34,831 nucleotides of DNA from Pseudomonadota bacterium (lineage in GTDB: Bacteria > Pseudomonadota > Alphaproteobacteria > Acetobacterales > Acetobacteraceae): the NCBI GenBank assembly GCA_021801465.1, contig JAJYXY010000091.1, forward strand, positions 1 through 34,831, written 5' to 3'. Below are positions 15,316 through 23,860 of the stretch, one piece after another (position 1 is the first letter of the stretch; every line of letters begins with the position of its first letter). The position numbers were made by a program, and so were the translations under genes. Under the pieces are notes generated by a model. It did not search any database. It was not told the origin of the DNA and worked only from the letters and a program-made list of their open reading frames with translations.

Positions 15316-16245
15316 TCATATGATCGCATCCAAGGAAGCGCTCATGCGCGGGGCATCCCGGGTGCGACAGGCAATGATCTCAGCCGCGAGCCGCCCGGCA
15401 CTCTCGATCGGCGTCTCGGCGCTGGTATCGATGGTGAGATCGGCTTTGGCGTAAAGTGGCGTTCGCGCCTCGAGAATGGCGTGGAGATCGTCCATCGCCC
15501 GGGTAAGCTCGCTCATCGGGCGGAAATCGCCTTGGGCGATCACCCGCTGCATGTGAAGCCGCGGCGTCGCGCGCACCCAAACCGTCAGGCAATGGCGCAG
15601 AAGGAGCTCGAACGTCGCCGGTTCAGTCACCAAACTGCCGCCGGTCGCGATCACCAGCGCCTCGTTGCTCGCGATCAAGCGGGTGAGTGCGCGCAGTTCC
15701 AGCCGACGATAGCCGGCCTGGCCGTTTTGATCGAAAATCTCGCCAAGGCTCGCCCCAGCCTCTTGCTCGATTTCCCGCCCGAGTTCGACAAAGCGCGCCC
15801 CGAGCCGTGCCGCGAGCAACGGCCCGAGCGTCGATTTGCCGCCGCCGCGCAAGCCGATCAGCGCCACCCGCATGGTCCGCAACGGCGCGGCCAGGCGCGG
15901 AAAATGCTGCGCGATCAGCCGCCGCGCGACAGCAAAATCCTCGGCGTCAAGCCCCGAGAGCATCTGCTCGAGAAGAACGAACTCGAGATCCCGCGCCTCG
16001 CGTTCGGTAAGCAGAAATCCGATATCGGTCGCCAGCGCTTCGGCAATGCGCCGGAGCAACAGAATTGATACATTACCCTCCCCGCTCTCGATCTGCGCGA
16101 TATAGCGCTCCGAGACGCGGGCGCGGCGCGCGAGCAAGCGGCGGGTCATGCCACGCTCGGCGCGCCGCCGGCGCAGCCGCGCGCCGACCCCTGCGAGATA
16201 GGCGCGTTGCGCCGCGCTCGGATCAGACGGCGGGCTTTGCGTCAC
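15316..16245 (-). CDS. HTH regulator fused to a shikimate kinase-like domain (BoxR/BzdR type)
   Basis: A 309-residue two-domain protein. An XRE-type HTH covers residues ~17-80 ([20 protein letters not shown], then [20 protein letters not shown]). After a linker comes a shikimate kinase-like P-loop domain at ~125-300, with Walker [10 protein letters not shown] (131-139), [15 protein letters not shown] and the [11 protein letters not shown] segment. This fusion is that of BoxR/BzdR regulators of aerobic or anaerobic benzoyl-CoA degradation, where the kinase-like domain binds benzoyl-CoA. It begins with GTG overlapping the tyrS stop (GTGA). No box genes are in the window; pobA lies 13 kb away. 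The effector is inferred from family only. Confidence 0.85.
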   Translation of the reverse strand: MTQSPPSDPSAAQRAYLAGVGARLRRRRAERGMTRRLLARRARVSERYIAQIESGEGNVSILLLRRIAEALATDIGFLLTEREARDLEFVLLEQMLSGLDAEDFAVARRLIAQHFPRLAAPLRTMRVALIGLRGGGKSTLGPLLAARLGARFVELGREIEQEAGASLGEIFDQNGQAGYRRLELRALTRLIASNEALVIATGGSLVTEPATFELLLRHCLTVWVRATPRLHMQRVIAQGDFRPMSELTRAMDDLHAILEARTPLYAKADLTIDTSAETPIESAGRLAAEIIACRTRDAPRMSASLDAII

Positions 16246-17486
16246 ACCGGCTGCACCAGCCGATGCTGCTTGCGCCCAGCCGAGAGCTTGATCACGCCCT
16301 CCCTGAGATCGTCGCGCGTCAAGGCCCGCGCCTCATCGGTAATCACGGCGTCGTTGACCCGCGCGCCACCGCCCCGGATCAGCCGCCGCGCCTCGCCATT
16401 GCTCGCCGCAAGCCCGGCCGCGACGAAAAGCTGAAATACTGGCACGCCGCGGGCAAGATCGGCGGCGGGGATTGCGACACGCGGCAAATCCTCGGCGAGC
16501 CCGCCCGCGCCGAAAACCTGCCCCGCCGCGCGCGCCGCCGCCTCGGCCGCGTCCCGCCCATGCGCGAGCGAAGTCGCCTCGGTGGCCAGCACGATCTTTG
16601 CCTCGTTGATCTCGGCATCGCGCAAGGCCTCGAGACGCGCGATCTCGGTGAGCGGCAGATCGGTAAAGAGGCGCAAGAACCGCCCGACATCGGCATCCTC
16701 GGCATTGCGCCAGAATTGCCAGTAATCGAACGGCGCCAGCCGCTCGGCGGTGAGCCAGATCGCGCCGCGTGCCGTCTTGCCCATCTTCGCGCCCGAAGCC
16801 GTCGTGATCAGCGGCGAGGTGAGGCCGAACACCGTCTTGCCCTCGGTGCGGCGCACCAGCTCCATCCCGGCGACGATATTGCCCCATTGATCCGATCCGC
16901 CGCACTGCAGAACTACGCCGTGGCGGCGATGAAGCTCGCGGAAATCATAGCTCTGGAGGATCATGTAATTGAATTCGAGGAAGGTCAGCGGCTGCTCGCG
17001 CTCGAGCCGCAGCCGCACGGCATCGAAGCCGAGCATGCGGTTGATGGTAAAATGTGTGCCCACCTCGCGGAGCAACGCAATATAGCCGAGGGCATCGAGC
17101 CAGTCGGCGTTGTTGACCACCATCGCCTCGCCCGGGCGGTCGCCAAAGCGCAGAAACGGGTCGAAGACGCGGCGGATGCCGGCCATATTCGCGGCGATCT
17201 GATCATCCGACAGCAATTGCCGCGCCTCGTCTTTGCCGGAAGGATCGCCGATCCGGCTGGTGCCACCGCCGAGCAGCACCACCGGCCGGTGGCCGTGGCG
17301 CTGCAGCAAGCGCAGCAGCATGATCTGCACCAGGCTCCCGACATGGAGACTATCGGCGGTACAATCGAAGCCGATATAAGCGGCGATCGGCCCGGCTTCG
17401 AGCCGCGCATCCAGCGCTTCGAGGTCGGTGCATTGAAACACGAAGCCACGGGCGATGGCTTCGGTGAGAAAGGCGCTACGCGGCAT
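16242..17486 (-). CDS. tyrS: tyrosyl-tRNA synthetase
   Basis: Class I aminoacyl-tRNA synthetase charging tRNA-Tyr, 414 residues. The HIGH-like motif is HVGS in [14 protein letters not shown], and the tyrosine pocket includes QSYDFRELH and [14 protein letters not shown]. The KMSKS equivalent is KMGKT. The C-terminal S4 RNA-binding domain ([20 protein letters not shown]) ends the protein. The start is ATG 17486 ([11 protein letters not shown]). The stop overlaps the start of the BoxR-like gene. It is divergent from anmK, a common alphaproteobacterial arrangement, but here the divergent region contains a 154-bp inverted-repeat element. Confidence 0.97.
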   Translation of the reverse strand: MPRSAFLTEAIARGFVFQCTDLEALDARLEAGPIAAYIGFDCTADSLHVGSLVQIMLLRLLQRHGHRPVVLLGGGTSRIGDPSGKDEARQLLSDDQIAANMAGIRRVFDPFLRFGDRPGEAMVVNNADWLDALGYIALLREVGTHFTINRMLGFDAVRLRLEREQPLTFLEFNYMILQSYDFRELHRRHGVVLQCGGSDQWGNIVAGMELVRRTEGKTVFGLTSPLITTASGAKMGKTARGAIWLTAERLAPFDYWQFWRNAEDADVGRFLRLFTDLPLTEIARLEALRDAEINEAKIVLATEATSLAHGRDAAEAAARAAGQVFGAGGLAEDLPRVAIPAADLARGVPVFQLFVAAGLAASNGEARRLIRGGGARVNDAVITDEARALTRDDLREGVIKLSAGRKQHRLVQPV

Positions 17487-17523
17487 GATCGTTCGCTTCG
17501 TCGTTGATGGGGTAAGAATATTT

Positions 17524-17677
17524 CTTCTTTTTCTGAAGAAAAAGAAGCAAAAAGACTTTCTTCCCGTTCTTGCGGCGCCGCAAGCCGGATCCGAGCGGGC
17601 CGCCTCGGCGTGGGCAGCACCGCAGGCACTACCCAATGGAAAAAGTTTTTTTGGTTCTTTTTTTTCAAAAAAAGAAC
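17524..17677. repeat. 154-bp MITE-like element with ~40-bp A+T-rich terminal inverted repeats
   Basis: The left end (17524-17564) starts CTTCTTTTTCTGAAG and runs to ACTTTCTTCC. The reverse complement of the right end (17637-17677) starts GTTCTTTTTTTGAAA and runs to ACTTTTTCC. The ends align over about 40 bases with few mismatches, and each end is itself a palindrome (11-bp stems). The G+C-rich core holds the perfect palindrome CTTGCGGCGCCGCAAG at 17569-17584 and a CCGAG/CTCGG stem. No coding potential is convincing. No target-site duplication is obvious. Related solo ends occur at 26767 and 28519. Confidence 0.75.
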
Positions 17678-17729
17678 AATTCTCTCCGTCGATGTTGATA
17701 CTCTCTAACACAAGCGGCGGAAAGACCAA

Positions 17730-18821
17730 ATGTGGCGGGTGATCGGGCTGATGAGTGGCACCTCGCTCGACGGGGTCGATGCCGCGCTGGTCGAAACCGA
17801 TGGGATGCGCGTCGGAAGCTTCGGCTCCACCATTACGCTGCCCTATCCGCCGGCGCTGCGCGCAGCACTCCGCGTCCTCTTGACGCGCGCGCCGCATCTC
17901 CGCGCTGATGATCCCGCGCTCCAAGCCGCCGAGGCCGAACTCACCGCCCGCCACGCCGACGCGGTCGCGGCACTCGGCACGAAAGCCGACGTGATCGGCT
18001 TTCACGGCCAGACCATCCTGCACGACCCGCAAGCCCGCCGCACCTGGCAGATCGGCGATGCCGCGGCTCTGTCGCGCGCAACGGGGCTTGGCGTGGTCTT
18101 CGACTTCCGGAGCCGCGATGTCGCCGCCGGCGGCGAAGGCGCACCGCTCGTTCCTGTCTTCCATGCCGCCCTCGCGGCGGGCCTGCCGCGCCCAGTCGCG
18201 ATCCTCAATATCGGCGGCGTCGCCAATGTCACGTGGATCGGGGAGCGAGACGATCTTCTTGCCTGTGATACCGGGCCCGGCAACGGCCCCCTCGATGACT
18301 GGCTCATGCGCCACACTGGCGCCCCCTTCGACACCGAGGGCGCCTTGGCGCGCGCGGGACGGCCCGACGACGCGGTGCTCGCGCGCCTGCTCGCCGATCC
18401 CTATTTCCGCCGCGCGGCGCCGAAATCGCTCGACCGGCTGGCCTTTGCCGGCGCCTTGGCGCAAAGCGGGATCGATGCTTTATCCCCGGCCGATGGCGCT
18501 GCGACCTTGGTTGCCTTTCTCGCCGCTGCGATCGCCCTGACCCCTCTGCCGGCGCCACCACGGCGCTGGCTCGTTGCCGGCGGCGGGCGGCATAATCCGG
18601 CGATCATGGCGGCGCTGCGCGAGCGCCTCGCAGCACCGGTGGACGCGGTCGAGGCGCTTGGCTGGAACGGCGACGCGCTAGAGGCGCAATGCTTCGCCTT
18701 CCTCGCCGCCCGCCACCTCGCTGATCTGCCGATCAGTTTCCCAGGAACCACCGGGGTACCGAGACCAATGCGGGGCGGGCGATTTATGCATGCCAAAGAC
18801 GAAGGAAAAACCCTTTTTTGA
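17730..18821 (+). CDS. anmK: anhydro-N-acetylmuramic acid kinase
   Basis: A 363-residue cytoplasmic enzyme of cell-wall recycling that phosphorylates and opens 1,6-anhydroMurNAc to MurNAc-6-phosphate. It shows the N-terminal [17 protein letters not shown], then [54 protein letters not shown], and [15 protein letters not shown] near the end. The product ends [15 protein letters not shown], about ten residues beyond the usual Gly-Gly-Arg end. It starts at ATG 17730, 52 nt after the right inverted repeat of the MITE-like element, and is divergent from tyrS. Confidence 0.95.
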   Translation: MWRVIGLMSGTSLDGVDAALVETDGMRVGSFGSTITLPYPPALRAALRVLLTRAPHLRADDPALQAAEAELTARHADAVAALGTKADVIGFHGQTILHDPQARRTWQIGDAAALSRATGLGVVFDFRSRDVAAGGEGAPLVPVFHAALAAGLPRPVAILNIGGVANVTWIGERDDLLACDTGPGNGPLDDWLMRHTGAPFDTEGALARAGRPDDAVLARLLADPYFRRAAPKSLDRLAFAGALAQSGIDALSPADGAATLVAFLAAAIALTPLPAPPRRWLVAGGGRHNPAIMAALRERLAAPVDAVEALGWNGDALEAQCFAFLAARHLADLPISFPGTTGVPRPMRGGRFMHAKDEGKTLF

Positions 18822-18925
18822 AATAGCGCCAAAAACGCGGCGGCTCCGTCATCGCCTGCTTTTTGCGCCGAGATCCGCCCGCCGCGACCATTCTCCCCCG
18901 TTTTCGCCTTCTCGACGGATCATCT

Positions 18926-20386
18926 TCAATTGATCGCGTTCGAGGACGTATGGATGGGGATGAGCGGCTTTCCACGCGGCGCCAGGGCTGGCGCGATGCC
19001 GCCGGCGCGCTTGCCGGGGCTTTGCTGAAGCAGGCGGAGAAAGCCCAACCCCCAATCGAGCGGCGAGCTTTCGGCGACCGCCTGCCACATCGCGCGCCAG
19101 CGGGTCTGGCGTTCGCGCAGATCCATGGCGAGTGCGCGCGTGATCGCCTCGGCGATCGCGTCGGGATCGTTGGGATTGACCAGCAGCGCCGCGTCGAGCT
19201 GCCGCGCCGCGCCCGCGAAGCGCGAGAGAACCAGAACGCCGGGGTCTCGCGGGTCTTGCGCCGCGACATATTCCTTGGCGACCAGGTTCATGCCATCGCG
19301 GAGCGGGGTCACCAACCCAACCCTAGCGGCGCGCATATAGCCGGCCAACGTCGCGCGCGGCCCGCCCTTGGTGATCAGGCGGAGCGGCGTCCAGTCGGGA
19401 TCGCCGCATTCGCTGTTGATCTCGCCAGCCGCTTGCGAAAGCTCGGCGCGGAGCGTCTGATAGCTCGCGACATCCTGGCGCGAGACCGGGGCGATCTGTA
19501 GAAACGTCACCCGCCGGTGCCAGCCGGTCTCGGTCTCGAGGAATCGGCGATAGCCGGCGAGACGCTGCACCAGCCCCTTGGTCGGGTCGAGCCGATCGAC
19601 GCCGAGGATCAGACATTGCCCGCCGAGGCTCCGCCGCAGCCGCTCGACCGTCGGGCTACGCGCGGCGCGGAGGGCGTCGGCGGCGAAATCCTCGGCATCG
19701 ATTTCCGCCGGGAACACGCCAAGGCGCACACGCCTGCCATCGATTTCGAGGAGTTCGGCCGCGATCTGGCGGGCGCCGGCGAGCGTCGTCGCGGCGGCGG
19801 CGAAATTGCCGAGATCGGCGCTGGTTTGAAAACCGATCACATCCGCCTGCAAGAGACCGGCGATCAATTTCCCCGCCGGCGGCGCAAGCGCGAGGAGTTC
19901 CGCGCTCGGGAACGGAATATGGAGAAAGAAACCGATCGGGTTGGCAACCCCGCGCGCGCGCAAAAGCCCGGCCAGCGGCAGGAAATGATAATCATGCACC
20001 CAGACCAGATCGCCATCCTGAAGCAAGGGCAAAAGCGTATCGGCAAAACGGGCGTTGGTCGCAAAATAGGTCTCGGCATCGCTGCGGTCATAACGCATCA
20101 TCTCTGGCAGCGAATGAAACAGCGGCCACAAGACGCCGTTGGCGAAATTGGCGTAATACCCGTCATGCTCAGCCTTGGTGAGAGCCATGGTGGCATAGGT
20201 CACGCGGCCGGCATGGCTGATCCGTGTCCCCTCCTCGGCCGCTTTCGCCGAGATCGAGCCGCTCCAGCCGAACCACACCCCGCCCTCTCGCTCGAGCAAA
20301 GGCTGCAGTGCGGTTGCAAGCCCGCCCGCCTGAGCGCCTTTTTCCGGGAGCGGCACACGGTTCGAGACAACGACAATCCGGTTCAT
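18926..20386 (-). CDS. otsA: alpha,alpha-trehalose-phosphate synthase (UDP-forming)
   Basis: A 486-residue GT20 enzyme making trehalose-6-phosphate from UDP-glucose and glucose-6-phosphate. Family motifs are VVSNRVPLP with the AGGLATALQP loop, VWFGWSG, LVWVHDYHFLPLAGLLR, GFFLHIPFPS, GVDRLDPTKGLVQRL, GLVTPLRDGMNLVAKEYVAA and VLSRFAGAARQL. The start is ATG 20386 behind GGGTGGAAAG. A phosphatase (otsB) is not next to it, which is unusual; it may lie elsewhere. Gene end 18926 converges with anmK, with ~100 bp between them. The role is osmotic or desiccation protection. Confidence 0.95.
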   Translation of the reverse strand: MNRIVVVSNRVPLPEKGAQAGGLATALQPLLEREGGVWFGWSGSISAKAAEEGTRISHAGRVTYATMALTKAEHDGYYANFANGVLWPLFHSLPEMMRYDRSDAETYFATNARFADTLLPLLQDGDLVWVHDYHFLPLAGLLRARGVANPIGFFLHIPFPSAELLALAPPAGKLIAGLLQADVIGFQTSADLGNFAAAATTLAGARQIAAELLEIDGRRVRLGVFPAEIDAEDFAADALRAARSPTVERLRRSLGGQCLILGVDRLDPTKGLVQRLAGYRRFLETETGWHRRVTFLQIAPVSRQDVASYQTLRAELSQAAGEINSECGDPDWTPLRLITKGGPRATLAGYMRAARVGLVTPLRDGMNLVAKEYVAAQDPRDPGVLVLSRFAGAARQLDAALLVNPNDPDAIAEAITRALAMDLRERQTRWRAMWQAVAESSPLDWGLGFLRLLQQSPGKRAGGIAPALAPRGKPLIPIHTSSNAIN

Positions 20387-20786
20387 CTTTCCACCCCTCA
20401 TGGCAACGGCCCCGACAGCGTCGCCACCTGCTTGCCCGCGCGTTCCACGCCGGGTGTGGCGACATTGCTCCCGCCCCTGCGCGCACACGCAAAACATGCG
20501 CACGCCTCGCTTGCGGGTTTTCGATCGCTCGCCTGCGCCATTGCCGCCAAAATGTGCCGCGCGAGGGCGTGGCGAGCGGACCGGGGGGGGCCGAAAATCC
20601 TGCCCAGTGACGAACTGCCAGCCTCACGCGTGGCGGTTCGACCTGAACAGCGTATTAAGTCTCTGTTAGCTAAGCGCGGCGGGCGCATGGGACAACCCCC
20701 AAATTCATTCCTTGGTGGGTATCCAAGCCCCTGATTGCGGCGTCCTTATGGCGCAAGCGGGGCAGCAGCACGGCAGCGCCGCCGTC
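20387..20786. other. 400-bp stretch without a supported gene
   Basis: It lies upstream of otsA and downstream of the 20787-21494 gene. Open frames cross it on both strands, but they are Arg/Ala/Ser-rich shadows with no recognisable content or ribosome-binding site. It contains a run of eight G residues near 20582-20589 and an A+T-richer patch at ~20650-20675. The otsA promoter is presumably in it, but I cannot place it. Confidence 0.5.
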
Positions 20787-21494
20787 TCAGCGGGAGATTG
20801 GCGGCGTTTGCGGCGGAATCTCTGCCGTCGGATCGAGAAGGCCGGTCGGCGCGAGTAACGCCAAAGTGACCTCATGCGGCGGCGGGGTGAGAAGAGGCGC
20901 GATGCGCGCGCGGATAGCGGCCAGTGCCGCTTGCCACGTTCCCGGGCGCGGCGGCCGAGGCGCGGCATCGGCGAGTGCCCCCCCCTGACGCCAGGCAAGA
21001 TAGTCTGCCCAGATGAAATGGCGCGACGCGGTGGAGGCTTGCGGCGGCGACGCAACACGGGCAAGGCGGAGCAGCGTTCCAGCACCCGGCGCATCGAGCC
21101 TGGTATCGAACCCAGCGCCGCCCTCGCCCTGCCAGCGCAGCATCTCGACCGCCAGCACCCCACGTCGTGCGCCATCGGAACCGATGACCGCGAGGAGATC
21201 GAGCGGCCCGCGCGACGCCGCCCCGTCGCCGGCAAACGTCGCCACGAGCACCTCACGGCCGGCGAGCGGCAATTTGACCAAGATTCGCGCGCGCGCCCCG
21301 GGGAGGAAAATGGGGGCAGCGCTACCGGCGATCTCGATGCGCAAGCGACCATTGTCACTTTGCGTCCGAAACGGCACCGGGGCGATACCAGGATCGACGC
21401 GAAACGCGCCGCTCCAGAGATCCGCGCCTGGAACGGCGGCAAGCGGTGCTGCAAACAGCGCGCGGCGTGTGAGCAAGGAAAACGAGCTCAGCAT
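20787..21494 (-). CDS. secreted protein of unknown function
   Basis: A 235-residue protein with an N-terminal export signal ([19 protein letters not shown], residues ~7-25); the double Arg followed by a short hydrophobic run resembles a Tat-type signal. The mature part looks beta-rich ([20 protein letters not shown], '[19 protein letters not shown]'), then has an aromatic segment ([15 protein letters not shown]) and a Pro-rich C-terminus ending [14 protein letters not shown] recognise no family. Codon use and the signal make this frame the most plausible of the overlapping ones. It is divergent from infA with 300 bp between. Confidence 0.65.
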   Translation of the reverse strand: MLSSFSLLTRRALFAAPLAAVPGADLWSGAFRVDPGIAPVPFRTQSDNGRLRIEIAGSAAPIFLPGARARILVKLPLAGREVLVATFAGDGAASRGPLDLLAVIGSDGARRGVLAVEMLRWQGEGGAGFDTRLDAPGAGTLLRLARVASPPQASTASRHFIWADYLAWRQGGALADAAPRPPRPGTWQAALAAIRARIAPLLTPPPHEVTLALLAPTGLLDPTAEIPPQTPPISR

Positions 21495-21794
21495 TTGGCG
21501 AGTGGTTCTTTCTCTCCCTGCCCGTCACTGTGCGAGACGTCACGCCAATCTTGTTCTACCCAAGTCCAATTTGCACCAATCCGGGCGGCTGCGGAAGCCC
21601 GATCTCAACCAGGCGTAGAGCAGGGGAGCCCGGACGCATGGGGCAGATCGATGGTCGGTTTCCATGCCCGCTTCGCAAATAGCCCATTTTTCCGACGAAG
21701 ACGACCATCGCGGCCGCGAAACGCCGCGATCGCGCTTGACCTTCCCGCCCGGCGAGACCATCTTCCGCGCCAATCGCATTGTCGCAGGGGTCTG
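21495..21794. other. 300-bp intergenic region upstream of infA
   Basis: I find no tRNA or other RNA gene in it. It holds a likely infA promoter at 21736-21763. A 43-codon frame (21664-21795, ATG to TGA) has its TGA overlapping the infA ATG as TGATG, but it has no recognisable content. It also holds an inverted GCATGG/CCATGC pair around 21638-21667. Confidence 0.45.
21736..21763 (+). promoter_or_regulatory. possible promoter of infA
   Basis: A TTGACC box at 21736-21741 is followed after about 17 bases by CATCTT, a spacing and -10 form common in alphaproteobacterial housekeeping promoters. It lies about 30-60 bp before the infA start. There is no direct evidence of use. Confidence 0.4.
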
Positions 21795-22013
21795 ATGTCA
21801 AAAGAGGATATGATCGAATTTAGCGGGACGGTCACCGAACTGCTACCCAACGCCATGTTCCGCGTGAAACTCGACAATGAACACGTCATCCTTGCCCATA
21901 CCAGCGGCAAGATGCGCAAGAACCGGATCCGCGTTCTCGCAGGCGACCGGGTAAACGTGGAAATGACCCCCTACGACCTCACCAAGGGACGGATCACGTT
22001 CCGCTTCAAGTAA
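21795..22013 (+). CDS. infA: translation initiation factor IF-1
   Basis: A 72-residue S1-fold protein that binds the ribosomal A site and assists IF-2 and IF-3. The sequence is almost canonical: [71 protein letters not shown]. It starts at ATG 21795. It leads an infA-maf-RNase E/G block, a standard alphaproteobacterial order. Confidence 0.98.
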   Translation: MSKEDMIEFSGTVTELLPNAMFRVKLDNEHVILAHTSGKMRKNRIRVLAGDRVNVEMTPYDLTKGRITFRFK

Positions 22014-22038
22014 CGTGTCGCCGTGCATGGATGGGCCG

Positions 22039-22626
22039 ATGACGGCAGAGCCACGGCTCATTCTCGCCTCCGCGAGCGCGCAACGCCTGGCTCTGCTCGC
22101 CCAAATCGGCGTCATCCCAGACGACGTCATCCCCGCCGATATCGATGAGAGCAAGCGCGACGACGAGACACCGCGCGCACTCGCCATCCGCCTGGCACGG
22201 GCGAAAGCGGCGCAGGTTGCCGCGCGCCAGCCCGGCGCCTTCATTTTCGCCGCCGATACCGTCATCGCCACCGGCCAGCGGAGCCTCGGCAAGCCCGAGG
22301 ATGCGGCGGCGGCACAGGCGATGCTTGCGCGCCTGGCGGGGCGGCGGCATCGCGTTTTCGGCGCGGTCGTGTTGCGCGCGCCGGATGGACGTCTCGGCGA
22401 GCGCCTGGTGGTCAGCCGCGTCACCTTCGCCCGGCTCGATTCCGCCGAGATCGCGGCCTATGTCGCCGGCGGGGAATGGCGCGGGCGCGCCGGCGGCTAT
22501 GCCATCCAAGGGCGTGCCGGCGGCTTCGTGCGGCTTCTCTCGGGAAGCTATAGCAATGTCGTCGGGCTGCCGTTGTTTGAGACACGGCAATTGCTGCGCG
22601 GGCTCGGCGCCCGGCGCCTTGCATGA
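22039..22626 (+). CDS. maf: Maf-family nucleotide pyrophosphatase
   Basis: A 195-residue house-cleaning NTP pyrophosphatase. It has the N-terminal LILASASAQRLALLAQIG (SASAQR loop), DIDESKRDDETPRALAIRLA, 'FIFAADTVIATGQRSLGKPE' with the catalytic Asp, and the late GGYAIQGRAGGFVRLLSGSY segment. That last part reads YAIQGRAG where dTTP/UTP-type members show the same pattern. ATG 22039 is preferred; ATG 22027 and GTG 22015 are in frame but add non-conserved residues. The TGA stop is the first triplet of a four-unit 12-bp repeat. Confidence 0.93.
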   Translation: MTAEPRLILASASAQRLALLAQIGVIPDDVIPADIDESKRDDETPRALAIRLARAKAAQVAARQPGAFIFAADTVIATGQRSLGKPEDAAAAQAMLARLAGRRHRVFGAVVLRAPDGRLGERLVVSRVTFARLDSAEIAAYVAGGEWRGRAGGYAIQGRAGGFVRLLSGSYSNVVGLPLFETRQLLRGLGARRLA

Positions 22627-22671
22627 TGCCGGGCATGACACCGGGCATGATACCGGGTATGATGCCGTCCA
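22624..22671. repeat. degenerate 12-bp tandem repeat, four units
   Basis: TGATGCCGGGCA, TGACACCGGGCA, TGATACCGGGTA and TGATGCCGTCCA lie head to tail from the maf stop codon. Since 12 is a multiple of 3, all four units carry an in-frame TGA with respect to maf. The array fills most of the gap to the RNase gene. Confidence 0.85.
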
Positions 22672-22705
22672 GCGAGACCGCTGACCGGTCTTGCGGTCGA
22701 GCGCT

Positions 22706-23809
22706 ATGAGTGTTGCGCTGCGCGTCGCGGCTTCGCCCGGCGAGCGGCACATTGCGCTCACGGCCGGCGAGGACACGCTGCTCGACTACGCGATCTGGCG
22801 CCCCGGCGCCCCGGATGGGATCGGCGATTGGCATTGCGGCAGGGTGATCGCGCGCGTCCCGGCAATGGCCGGGCTGTTCGTTGCGCTCTGCGGCGGTATC
22901 GAGGGTTTTTTGCCGGAAACCGAAGCCGCGCGCGGCGTGAGTGCTGGCACGTTGATTGGCGTTCGCATCACCCGCGCGGCACAAGGGGGAAAGGGGCCGC
23001 GTCTGGCACGCGCCGACCTCCCCGAGGATCACCCAAAGCGTATCGCCCGGCTCGCGCTTGGCCCGAGCCCGCTCGACGAACTCGCCGCCCGCCATCGCGA
23101 GGCGCCGATCCTGGCCGATGACCCGGCGCTGATCGCCGAGCTGCGCGCGACCTTCGGGGCGCGGGTGGCGCGCGTCGGCGCCGCATTCACCCCTGCGATC
23201 GAGGATGCGGTGGCCGCACTCGCCATGTCAGAGGTCGTGCTCGCAGGGGGCGTTCGCGCCCATTTCCAGCCGACCGAGGCGCTGACCGCGATCGATCTCG
23301 ACACTGGCGCTGCGACTGCGGCGCGCGCGGAAAAGGGTGCTGCGCAGCGCGCACAAAATATCGCCCACATCGCCGCCCTTGCGCGGCAAATTCGCTTGCG
23401 CAACCTCTCTGGCGCCATTTTCATCGATTTCGCTGGCATGAAGTCGCGCCATCGCGCCGCCCTCGGCCCGGCGCTCGCCGCGGCGCTCGCCGAGGATCCG
23501 CTGAAACCGCAGCTGCTCGGCTTCACCGCGCTCGGATTTGCCGAGATCACGCGCCCGCGCCGCCGCCCGCCCTTGCATGAATTGCTGCGCGGCCCGCATG
23601 CCTCCGGGCTCCGCGCGCTTCGTGCCACGTTGGCGGCGCTGCAAGAAAGACCGGGGCCGATGCCACGCCTGATCGCCGCCCCGGCGGTGATCGCAGCACT
23701 CAGCGCCGACCCCGTGGCGCGCGACGATTTTGCCCGCCTCTCCGGCCAGGATTGGCGGCTGGCGAGCGATCCCACCTTGTCCCCCGAGGCTTGGCGGATC
23801 AGCGCGTGA
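22706..23809 (+). CDS. short ribonuclease E/G family protein
   Basis: A 367-residue member of the RNase E/G family. The N-terminal S1-like part (GRVIARVPAMAGLFVALCGG, then GFLPETEAARG) is followed by the catalytic domain. Both metal-binding Asp motifs are present: TEALTAIDLDTGAAT, and FIDFAGMKSRHRAAL. The PKPQLLGFTALGFAEITRPR-like segment is recognisable as LKPQLLGFTALGFAEITRPR. The CPxCxG zinc-link of RNase E/G is absent; only two Cys occur, both N-terminal. It is shorter than E. coli RNase G (489). ATG 22706 is used; TTG 22691 is in frame. It is likely an RNA-processing endonuclease, with activity not certain. Confidence 0.88.
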   Translation: MSVALRVAASPGERHIALTAGEDTLLDYAIWRPGAPDGIGDWHCGRVIARVPAMAGLFVALCGGIEGFLPETEAARGVSAGTLIGVRITRAAQGGKGPRLARADLPEDHPKRIARLALGPSPLDELAARHREAPILADDPALIAELRATFGARVARVGAAFTPAIEDAVAALAMSEVVLAGGVRAHFQPTEALTAIDLDTGAATAARAEKGAAQRAQNIAHIAALARQIRLRNLSGAIFIDFAGMKSRHRAALGPALAAALAEDPLKPQLLGFTALGFAEITRPRRRPPLHELLRGPHASGLRALRATLAALQERPGPMPRLIAAPAVIAALSADPVARDDFARLSGQDWRLASDPTLSPEAWRISA

Positions 23810-23860
23810 GGGGCAAAATCGTGGGTCCGCGACGGCTGTCCCCTGTCCTCAAATGAGCGG

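Noticed and set aside
12397-16068. A 1223-codon plus-strand open frame
   Set aside because: It lies antisense to prmC, the exporter genes, the lipoprotein and the BoxR-like gene; its composition is Arg/His/Glu-rich as expected of a shadow in G+C-rich DNA.
16740-16820. KMGKT in place of KMSKS in tyrosyl-tRNA synthetase
   Set aside because: This form is ordinary in bacterial TyrRS and does not indicate loss of function.
16242-18464. A 740-codon open frame running through tyrS into the anmK region
   Set aside because: Only the tyrS part (to 17486) has recognisable content; the extension is read through the A+T-rich repeat and the antisense of anmK.
20705-21454. Alternative 249-codon minus-strand frame overlapping the secreted protein gene
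   Set aside because: The 20787-21494 frame has an export signal and a more natural composition; the alternative is Arg/Ser-rich with no motif.
21590-21680. Possible tRNA gene in the infA upstream region
   Set aside because: No T-loop (GTTCGAATCC-like) sequence and no cloverleaf pairing could be found on either strand.
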